The notes below the pieces were generated by a model, which had not been told where the DNA came from, did no database searches, and worked only from the letters and a program-made list of their open reading frames with translations. The translations under genes and the position numbers were made by a program. Of a stretch of DNA of 64,000 bases, positions 15,616 to 22,512 are shown piece by piece (within the stretch, counting starts at the first letter, position 1; every line of letters starts with the position of its first letter). Source of the stretch: Sphingomonadales bacterium UBA2369 (GTDB lineage: Bacteria > Pseudomonadota > Alphaproteobacteria > Sphingomonadales > Sphingomonadaceae); the NCBI GenBank assembly GCA_002344055.1, contig DDTH01000006.1:659037-723036 (forward strand). Reading direction: 5' to 3'.

Positions 15616-18060
15616 TCAGCTGCCGCCGCAGCGCGCGACCGCTTCCGCCATGATGCGAGCGTCGCGCGCCTGCCCCGTCGGCATGTCACGGCCGCGATAG
15701 AGGTCGGTCCAGCCGCGATCCGCCTCGCGCGCCACGGCACAGGCTTCGTCCCGCCGCCGCGCCAGCTCCAGCACCTGCATGTAGGGCTTCAGCGCGAACA
15801 GATAGCCCGAACGGGCATCGTCGCTATTTGGGTCGGCCGCGGCGGTCTGGCGCCGCCGCTCCACCGCGCTTCGTGCCTCCGCGACACCCTGTTCCGCCTG
15901 ACCGGTCTCGACCAGCAGGGTGGCATATTGCAGGCTCGCCAGCGACATGGCTTGATCGACCGCCGGGCTGGTCTCGAATTGGGCAAGGATGCGCGCATCC
16001 TCCACCGCCAGCCGCGCCCATTCGAGCGCCGGGCCGCGTTCGCCCAAATCCTGGTAAACCGTTGAGACCGCGTAAGCGTAGAGGATCATCCGGGTCCGCA
16101 CCCGCACGTCCGCCTGGCGGCGCTCGCGCGCGCCTTCGAGAATGCGGTAGGCCTGTTGATAGTGCGGCAGGCTGTCGCGCGGCCGGCCGAGATAATAGAG
16201 TCCGTCGCCCCAGGCATTCTCGACCCCAGCCTCCATCAGCGGCCGCATCGCGGCATAGCGTTCCGTCACCGGCAGGCTCGCCGCGCGGCGCTGCTGGTCC
16301 TCGGCCAGCGCCACCGCCTCGGCGCCGCGATTTTCGAAGACCAGCACGTCGAGCCGGCCGAGCATCGTCTGCCAGCGTCCATAGGCCGCGTCGGCATCGC
16401 CCGGGACTTCGGCGAGCGCCGCGTCGCTGAGCGCCAGGGCGCGGTCGAGCAGCCGGTGCGCCTCCGGAACATCGCTGCGGGCATAGGCCGCGATCGACGA
16501 GCGCCAGGACAGAATGCGCGACAGTTCGACCTTCAGATCGTGCCGCTCGGGATGTGCCTCGACCATGGGCGCGAGCAGTTCCTCCGCGCGCTGCAGGGCC
16601 TGCTCGCCTTGCTCGAATCCCCGCGTGCCGTTGGTCGCGGTCAGCCCGTAAGCGCGCCCGACCCGGCCGTAGCCGACCGCCAGTTCCTTCCGCAGATCCA
16701 CGTCCCCGCTGGCCAGACCCGACAGCCGCTCGAGATAGGAACTGGCCACATCCGCCACCCGCGCCCGCATGTCGCCCGCCCCGGCCAGCGGTTCGAGCTC
16801 GTCATAGAGATCGACGACCATGTAGCGCGCCATGCCGCGCACTTCCTCGAACCTTTCCTCCGCCGCCGCCAGCGCGCGCTCGGCGCGCCAGTAAAGGACG
16901 GAGATCGTGATCGTGGTCGCGACCACCGCGATCAGGGCGACCGCGACGCTCGCTGCGAGCCATTTATGCCGCCGCACGAAACGGTCGGCATGATAGCGCC
17001 AGCCGCCTTGCCGCGCCTCGACCGGCCTCTTCTCGAGCCAGGCCTTCAGGTCGTTGGCCATGGCGTCGGCCGATGCGTAGCGCTCGCCCGGATCGGCGGC
17101 GCGGGCGCGTGCGACAATGGCGTCCAGATCGCCGCGAAGGATATTGCTACGTGCCGGGTCGGCCGCCGCCTCGCTCGGCGCTGACAAGGCGCGTTCGCCT
17201 TTCTCTATCCAGCGGCCCGAAAGCAGGCCGTGCAGCACGGTCCCGAGTGCGAAAATATCGTCGGCGATGCTCGGCTGGCCACCGTCGAGCCGCTCCGGAC
17301 TCGCATATGTCGGCGTGTTGGGATAGCGCTTCGCCAGTGCGGGATCGTCGGCGGCGGCGACCAGGTCGGCGATGCCGAAATCGACCAGCTTCGGCTCGCC
17401 CGCCGGGTCGATTAAGATGTTCTGCGGCTTCAGATCGGCATGGACGATCAGGTTGCGGTGCGCGTGATGCACCGCGTCGCAAATGCTGCAGGCGATCCGT
17501 GCGCGCTTTTCCAGATCCTGCTTTGCCGAGCCGCTCGTTTCGGCTGCATCGGCCCATTCGTCGAGCGGTGGCCCCTCCACCAGGTCCATCGCGAACCAGG
17601 GCACGCCTTCCACGCTGACACCGCCATCGAACAAGCGGGCGATATTGGGGTGGCGCATCCGCGCCAGCAGCCGCCGCTCGCGATCGAAGAAATCCTCGAG
17701 CTCCGGGCTGTACAGCGACGGCCGCATCAATTTGATCGCCACTCGGTGATCGAACAGGCCGTCGTCGCGTTCGGCCAACCAAACCTCGCCCATGCCGCCG
17801 CCGCCGATCAGCTCGACCATGCGGTAGACGCCCACGCGTTCGGGCGGGACCAGGCTGGCAGTAGGATCGACATGGTCGGGCAGGATGGTCGGCGCTTCGT
17901 CGGCGCGGATCATCGCTTTCAACGCCGCGATCATGTCGGGCTCGTCCGCGAACGCGCCTTCGAGCCATTCGGTGCGCGTTTCCGGCGGCTGATCGAGCGC
18001 CGCGTCGAACGCATCCATGATTCGTTTGCGGCGCTCCGTCGCGCCCTCAGCGCCGGGCAT
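15616..18060 (-). CDS. Transmembrane Ser/Thr protein kinase paired with ECF sigma factor
   Basis: 814 residues. An N-terminal helical segment (1-70) precedes a Hanks-type kinase domain (about 78-345): glycine loop IGGGGMGEV (85-93), VAIK lysine 110, HADLKPQN (207-214), DFG (227-229) and SPE. The usual HRD Arg is Ala208, giving a non-RD kinase, but the catalytic Asp209, Lys211 and Asn214 remain. One TM helix (367-390) leads to a C-terminal region of about 400 residues with TPR-like helical repeats, presumably the sensor. It lies 5 bases after the sigma gene. Kinases of this layout phosphorylate and activate their cognate ECF43 sigma factors (established for EcfP/PknT and EcfK/PknS). Confidence 0.92.
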   Translation of the reverse strand: MPGAEGATERRKRIMDAFDAALDQPPETRTEWLEGAFADEPDMIAALKAMIRADEAPTILPDHVDPTASLVPPERVGVYRMVELIGGGGMGEVWLAERDDGLFDHRVAIKLMRPSLYSPELEDFFDRERRLLARMRHPNIARLFDGGVSVEGVPWFAMDLVEGPPLDEWADAAETSGSAKQDLEKRARIACSICDAVHHAHRNLIVHADLKPQNILIDPAGEPKLVDFGIADLVAAADDPALAKRYPNTPTYASPERLDGGQPSIADDIFALGTVLHGLLSGRWIEKGERALSAPSEAAADPARSNILRGDLDAIVARARAADPGERYASADAMANDLKAWLEKRPVEARQGGWRYHADRFVRRHKWLAASVAVALIAVVATTITISVLYWRAERALAAAEERFEEVRGMARYMVVDLYDELEPLAGAGDMRARVADVASSYLERLSGLASGDVDLRKELAVGYGRVGRAYGLTATNGTRGFEQGEQALQRAEELLAPMVEAHPERHDLKVELSRILSWRSSIAAYARSDVPEAHRLLDRALALSDAALAEVPGDADAAYGRWQTMLGRLDVLVFENRGAEAVALAEDQQRRAASLPVTERYAAMRPLMEAGVENAWGDGLYYLGRPRDSLPHYQQAYRILEGARERRQADVRVRTRMILYAYAVSTVYQDLGERGPALEWARLAVEDARILAQFETSPAVDQAMSLASLQYATLLVETGQAEQGVAEARSAVERRRQTAAADPNSDDARSGYLFALKPYMQVLELARRRDEACAVAREADRGWTDLYRGRDMPTGQARDARIMAEAVARCGGS

Positions 18061-18065
18061 ATACC

Positions 18066-18581
18066 CTATTCATGCGACAATTCCTCAAGCAGCCAGGCGC
18101 GCGCGACTCGCCACTGCCGCTTGACCGTACTGAGCGAACGCCCGGAAACCTCGGCAATCTCCTCAAGCGTCAGGCCGGCGTAAAAGCGCTGCTCCACCAC
18201 CCATGCCCGCTCCGGATCGGCCTCTTGCAGCCGGCTCAGCACCTGATCGAAATTCTCCAGGTCGAACGTTCCCGCCTCTTCCGGTTCCGCGCCCGGCCAT
18301 TCGGTGAGCACTGGCGCCTGCCTTTTCTGCGCGCGATGGCGGCGGACCTCATCGACCAGCACCTGTCGCATTACGCGCGCGGACAGGGACAGGAAGTGCG
18401 TCCGCTGGGAAACGTCCATCTTCTCCAGCTTGAACAGCCGGATCGCTGCCTCGTGCGCCAGTTCCGTCGGCTGGATACGCTCGCGCGCGGAGTCGCGGGC
18501 CAGCACCGCGCGAGCGACGGCGCGATAATCGTCATAATAGCGCTCGAACATGCGTTCGGGCCATTTGTCGCCTTGCGCCAT
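18066..18581 (-). CDS. ECF sigma factor, kinase-associated ECF43/TIGR02999-like
   Basis: 171 residues. Region 2 spans about 10-85 and region 4 about 120-168, with the recognition helix in LEEIAEVSGRSLSTVKRQW. The acidic DAED-type patch of region 2.2 reads QPTE (37-40). Loss of these charges is the hallmark of ECF43 sigma factors, which cannot bind core RNA polymerase until a threonine there is phosphorylated (shown for Thr63 of Vibrio EcfP); Thr39 is the likely equivalent. No anti-sigma gene is present. GGAGGG precedes the ATG. It is followed at 5 bases by the transmembrane kinase and most likely transcribes the five units carrying the shared element. Confidence 0.9.
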   Translation of the reverse strand: MAQGDKWPERMFERYYDDYRAVARAVLARDSARERIQPTELAHEAAIRLFKLEKMDVSQRTHFLSLSARVMRQVLVDEVRRHRAQKRQAPVLTEWPGAEPEEAGTFDLENFDQVLSRLQEADPERAWVVEQRFYAGLTLEEIAEVSGRSLSTVKRQWRVARAWLLEELSHE

Positions 18582-18610
18582 AATCCCTCCCCGGACGGCG
18601 GACCGCCTCG

Positions 18611-18639
18611 GTTATGGACTCGGGGAACAAGGGGTGCAA
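18611..18639 (-). promoter_or_regulatory. Housekeeping-type promoter of sigma/kinase pair
   Basis: On the minus strand, TTGCAC (18639-18634), 17 bases, CATAAC (18616-18611), 29 bases before the sigma ATG. It resembles the sigma-70 consensus and not the island element, so the regulators seem to be expressed constitutively while their targets wait for activation. Confidence 0.4.
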
Positions 18640-18693
18640 GCATGGCTGCCGCGGGGGTGCCGGGAGGGGGCAGGACAAAAAATCGCGCGCGCC

Positions 18694-18723
18694 TGACCCC
18701 TTTTCCGGCCGGTAGCCGCCATC
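18694..18723 (+). promoter_or_regulatory. Island promoter element P4 (TGACCC-N18-GCCATC)
   Basis: TGACCC (18694-18699), 18 bases, GCCATC (18718-18723), 23 bases before the ATG at 18747. It drives the seven-gene kinase/phosphatase/PrsW/vWA operon. An A-run (18677-18682) lies just upstream. It is divergent from the sigma/kinase promoter. Confidence 0.6.
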
Positions 18724-18746
18724 ACTGGATAAGCGGAGGGCAAGGC

Positions 18747-20111
18747 ATGTTGGCTGGTATGCGGGGGGCGGCATCGCGGGCGAATGCGCCCGCATGCGCG
18801 CTGCAGCCGGGCCAGCATTTCGTCACTGCCGGGGATCGTCGCGGCATCGTCGCGGAGTTCATCGGCGCGGGCGGCCAGGGCGAGGTCCACAAGGTCGTCA
18901 TCGACGGCGTGCCGCTCGCGCTGAAATGGTATCATCCGGCCTGCATCAAGGCCGACATCACTTTGCGCCAGCGTCTCACCCGCGCAATTGCGCGCGGCGC
19001 GCCGACCCAGGCTTTCCTCTGGCCGCTGGACTTCGTGGAAGTGCCGGGCAGCGCCAGCTTTGGCTATGTCATGCCGCTGCGGCCGGCGCGCTATGCCGGC
19101 AGCCGCGCGCTCATCTCCGCACCGCCGCGCCGGGTCGAGTTGCCGCTGGCCCAGCGTGCCGCGGTTTGCCTGAACATCGCGACCTGCTTCCACGAACTGC
19201 ACGCCAACGGCTTCTGCTATCAGGACGTGAATTTCGGCAACGTCTTCCTCGATCCGGCGACGGGCGAGGTGCTGATCTGCGACAATGACAATGTCGACGT
19301 GGATGGCGCCGAGGCGAGCATCTACGGCACCCGCAAGTTCATGGCGCCCGAAGTGGTGCGGCGCGAGGCCTTGCCGTCCAGCCGTACCGACCTGTTTTCG
19401 ATGGCGGTGCTCTTCTTCTACGTCATCACCGGCTGGCACCCGCTCGACGGCCGCCGCGAGGCCGAAACGCGGGTGCTCGACGCGGAAGCGGAGAAGCGCC
19501 TCTACGGCACCGATCCGCTCTTTATCTTCGATCCCGCAAACGGTGCAAACGGGCCGGTTCCTGGCCTGCACGATGCGATCGTAGCGCGTTGGCGCTCGCT
19601 CGGCGAGCCGCTGCGGCGGCTGTTCACTCGCTCCTTTACGACCGGCATGGCCGACCCGCGCGCCCGCGTGCTGGAAACGGAATGGCGTTCGGTCTTGCGG
19701 GCGGCGATGGACGCCCATGTCGCCTGCACCGCCTGTGGCTTCGAGCATGTCGTCGAGGCGCGGCGTGAGCGGGTGACATTCGAGCCGGCCTGTACCGTCT
19801 GCGCCGCCGCATTGCCGCAACCGCCCATATTGTTCGTCGGCCGCCGGGCCTGGACGCTGAGTCCGGGCCGCGCCCTGGACCAGTCGGTATTCGGCGGCGG
19901 GCCGGGCGAGGGCGCGGTGCTGGAGCAGCACCCGGACCGGCCGGAATTGCTCGGCATCCGTAATTTCTCCGGCCGCACCTGGTCCGCGCGGCTGCCCGAC
20001 GGCAGCGCCCACAAGGTCGAGCCGGGCCGTGCCGTGCGCGTCCTCGCCGGCACACGCTTCGATTTTGGCGAGGTCAGCGGATTGGTCATGGGTGCGGAGC
20101 AGTCTCGATGA
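18747..20111 (+). CDS. Atypical protein kinase with zinc ribbon and C-terminal beta module (YegI/TerY-P-like)
   Basis: 454 residues from an ATG with GGAGGG 6 bases upstream. Kinase domain about 30-320: glycine loop GAGGQGEV (40-47), ALK lysine 60, YQDVNFGN (158-165) where HRDLKxxN is usual, DND (179-181) in place of DFG, and an intact APE (200-202). A zinc ribbon (Cys 327/330 and 349/352) and a beta-rich C-terminal module (361-450) follow. The same module ends both PrsW-like proteins downstream. The order kinase, PP2C, vWA matches the YegI/PphC/YegL and TerY-P triads. First gene of a seven-gene operon with 4-base overlaps. Confidence 0.88.
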   Translation: MLAGMRGAASRANAPACALQPGQHFVTAGDRRGIVAEFIGAGGQGEVHKVVIDGVPLALKWYHPACIKADITLRQRLTRAIARGAPTQAFLWPLDFVEVPGSASFGYVMPLRPARYAGSRALISAPPRRVELPLAQRAAVCLNIATCFHELHANGFCYQDVNFGNVFLDPATGEVLICDNDNVDVDGAEASIYGTRKFMAPEVVRREALPSSRTDLFSMAVLFFYVITGWHPLDGRREAETRVLDAEAEKRLYGTDPLFIFDPANGANGPVPGLHDAIVARWRSLGEPLRRLFTRSFTTGMADPRARVLETEWRSVLRAAMDAHVACTACGFEHVVEARRERVTFEPACTVCAAALPQPPILFVGRRAWTLSPGRALDQSVFGGGPGEGAVLEQHPDRPELLGIRNFSGRTWSARLPDGSAHKVEPGRAVRVLAGTRFDFGEVSGLVMGAEQSR

Positions 20112-20926
20112 GCAATGCGGGTCATGCGTGGCGGATCGCCGGGGCGAGCGTGCTCGGCGACTTTCATGCGCGCGAAGGCCGCATCAACCAGGATGCGATC
20201 GGCTGGATTCCGCATGACGGCGGCGGCAGCCGGATTGTCGGCGCCGTGTCGGACGGTCATGGCGCGTCCGTGCATTTTCGCTCTGACCGCGGCGCGCGCA
20301 TGGCGGTCGAGCAGGCACTCGATATCCTCGCCTGGCATATGGATGATGACGATCCCGGTCAGGACGCCCTGCCGGCCGCGACCGTCGCCGGCTGGCGCGA
20401 CGCGGTGCTTGCCGACATGGCCGCCGATCCGCTGGACCGGAACGGCACCCGCCCCGGCGCGACGCTCGCCCCCTACGGCGCGACCCTGCTCGCAATGGCC
20501 GCGAACGATGCCGAAATGACTTTGCTGCAGATCGGCGACGGCGACATGCTGCTCGTCTATGCAGACGGCCGGGTCGTGCGGCCGATGGTGGCGGATGCCG
20601 ATCTTGTTGGCGAGCAGACCTATTCCCTGTGCATGGACGATGCCGAGACGCGGGTGAAAACCGCCTCGCTCTGGCGCGACGGCGATTGGCCGATGGCGGT
20701 TTTGCTGGCGACCGACGGCGTCTCCAAATCCTTTCGCGACGAAGCGGCTTTTCAGGACGCGGCCCGGCAACTGGCAAGCCATGCGCGCGACGATTGGGCG
20801 GCTTTCGTGTCGGAACTGCCGGGCTGGCTGTCGACCATTTCCCATCATGGCAGCGGCGACGATGCCAGCCTCTGCCTTGCCCTCAACATGAGTGAAGCCG
20901 ATCCGCCACAGGGGAGCGCGCGATGA
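20108..20926 (+). CDS. PP2C-family protein phosphatase
   Basis: 272 residues, translationally coupled to the kinase (ATGA). All metal-binding PP2C motifs are present: NQD (27-29), SDGHG (48-52), IGDGD near 139, ATDG near 200 and GDDAS near 253. It should be an active Mn/Mg-dependent Ser/Thr phosphatase in the cytosol, the natural opponent of the atypical kinase before it and perhaps of the transmembrane kinase. The arrangement parallels PphC next to YegI in E. coli. No regulatory domain is attached. Confidence 0.92.
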   Translation: MSNAGHAWRIAGASVLGDFHAREGRINQDAIGWIPHDGGGSRIVGAVSDGHGASVHFRSDRGARMAVEQALDILAWHMDDDDPGQDALPAATVAGWRDAVLADMAADPLDRNGTRPGATLAPYGATLLAMAANDAEMTLLQIGDGDMLLVYADGRVVRPMVADADLVGEQTYSLCMDDAETRVKTASLWRDGDWPMAVLLATDGVSKSFRDEAAFQDAARQLASHARDDWAAFVSELPGWLSTISHHGSGDDASLCLALNMSEADPPQGSAR

Positions 20927-22512
20927 ATCCGAACCAGCCGCCGCATTATCCGCCGCACTCAGGTCCGGGCATGCCCCCGGTGCCACGCGATCATGCGGCC
21001 GCCAGCTTCTCGGAAATCATTCCCGTCGGCTCCTCCAAGATCAATCTGGTGAAGAGTCCGGCGACCCTGCTGCTCGTGCTCGCCGCGATCATCGCGCCGC
21101 TGACGATCGTCTTCGTCAGCTCGATGCAGGGCGCTGGGCTGCAGCGCGGCTTCCTCAACCTCGCTTTCTCCATCGTCTTCTTCGTGACCTTCGCGCTCGC
21201 GTTGATCGTCTATCTCTACGCCCGCCCCGGCCGCTCGCTGCTCCCCTATCTGTGGGCGTTCGCGCTGATCACCGGGCTGATGACGCTGTATTTGTTCCAG
21301 ATACCGTTCGTGCTCGATGGCTTGTTCTATGTCTTCGTCGATCTGCTGGGCGGCCAGCCGGCGGACCCCTCGCCGGGTCTGACATTCGGCTGGGCCTTCA
21401 CCTCGCACTTCGTCGGCGCGGGCCTGACCGAGGAAGTGTTCAAGGCGATCCCGATCTTCATCGGCGCCGCCATCGGCCTCGCGGCCAGCCGCAAGCCGGA
21501 AGCGGCGGTCGGGCCGTTTCAGCGTTTCTTCCGGGTCCGCGGCCCGCTCGACGGCGTGATCATGGGGGCCTTTGCCGGTGCCGCCTTCATCGTGCTGGAG
21601 ACGGCCGGTCTCTACATGCCGCGCACGTTCAACAATGCGCTGCTGGAAACCAGTCCGGACGGCGCGCTGGGCGCGGCCCTGTTCCTCTATTTTCCGCGCG
21701 TGATCGGCGGTGCGGTCGGGCACATGGCTTACTCGGCGATCTTCGGCTACTTTATCGGCCTGGCCGTATTGCGCCCGCGCATGAGCTTTCTGTTCATTCT
21801 CGGCGGCTGGGTCTTCGCCGCCGCCCTGCACGGCCTGTGGAACGGCCTCAGCGTGTCCCTCACCACGGACAATCAGGCCTATTACCTGCTCATTCCGGCC
21901 GGGATTTCGGCGATCTTCTTCGCCGCGGTCCTGTTGAAGGGGCGGCAACTGCACGCCAGCCAATATGGCGACGCCCCCGAAACGATGGGCTCAATCATTA
22001 TCGACCGGAGCGGGGGCGGCGGGTCGCCCTATCCGCCAGCGCCGGCTCCCATGCCCTATGGCGGCGTCCCGCCCCAGCCGGGCGCGTTCGGCGGCTATCC
22101 ACCGCAGCCTGCGCCATTTCCCGGTTATGCCCCGCCAGCCCCTCCCTTCGCTGCTCCGGTTCCTCCACCCACAGTGGCTGAACCGCCTTTGCTGATCGAG
22201 ATTGACGGCGTCGCGATCGCGCTGCGCGACGGCCAGTCGATCGACCTTGGCGCGGAGCCTGCGCTGGCGGATCGCGGCGCGGGCGTGCGGGCCGAGATCG
22301 TGCCGCATCCGCGCCGGCCGGGCGTGCTGGGCATGCGCAATGCGGGTGACGCACCCTGGACGGCACATCTTCGCGACGGCCGCGATCAGCAGATCGACAA
22401 GAGCCAGAACGTCCGGCTCGCACCCGGGGTCAGCATCGACTTTGGCGGCGGCCTGATCGGCAAGGTGATGGCGCGGGATCGCGCGCCCGGACAGGAAGGA
22501 GCGGCATCGTGA
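20923..22512 (+). CDS. PrsW-like intramembrane metalloprotease with C-terminal beta module (copy 1)
   Basis: 529 residues. About eight TM helices between 45 and 340 carry PrsW-type residues: TEEVFK (Glu170, Glu171, Lys174), FIVLE (Glu226), GHMAY (His267) and LHGLWN (His303), the set proposed to bind metal in this glutamic/metalloprotease family. A Pro-rich linker (370-420) leads to the beta module 421-520 shared with the atypical kinase and copy 2. The N-terminus MNPNQPP and the VPRDxxxASFSE segment are also shared with copy 2. Start overlaps the PP2C stop (ATGA). PrsW in Bacillus cleaves an anti-sigma factor; the substrate here is unknown. Confidence 0.88.
   Translation: MNPNQPPHYPPHSGPGMPPVPRDHAAASFSEIIPVGSSKINLVKSPATLLLVLAAIIAPLTIVFVSSMQGAGLQRGFLNLAFSIVFFVTFALALIVYLYARPGRSLLPYLWAFALITGLMTLYLFQIPFVLDGLFYVFVDLLGGQPADPSPGLTFGWAFTSHFVGAGLTEEVFKAIPIFIGAAIGLAASRKPEAAVGPFQRFFRVRGPLDGVIMGAFAGAAFIVLETAGLYMPRTFNNALLETSPDGALGAALFLYFPRVIGGAVGHMAYSAIFGYFIGLAVLRPRMSFLFILGGWVFAAALHGLWNGLSVSLTTDNQAYYLLIPAGISAIFFAAVLLKGRQLHASQYGDAPETMGSIIIDRSGGGGSPYPPAPAPMPYGGVPPQPGAFGGYPPQPAPFPGYAPPAPPFAAPVPPPTVAEPPLLIEIDGVAIALRDGQSIDLGAEPALADRGAGVRAEIVPHPRRPGVLGMRNAGDAPWTAHLRDGRDQQIDKSQNVRLAPGVSIDFGGGLIGKVMARDRAPGQEGAAS

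Noticed and set aside
18582..18660. A copy of the island promoter element before the sigma gene (autoregulation)
   Set aside because: No TGRCCC-N18-GCC is present on the minus strand here; the best site is sigma-70-like (TTGCAC-N17-CATAAC).
14631..18685. Shared CAAAAAATCG string near P2/P3 and P4 as part of the promoter motif
   Set aside because: Its distance to the upstream hexamer differs (14 and 8 bases) and it is absent at P5; treated only as a possible UP-like A-run.
18072..18746. 225-residue N-terminal extension of the operon kinase
   Set aside because: Antisense to the ECF sigma gene; ATG 18747 has a GGAGGG site and follows the promoter element.
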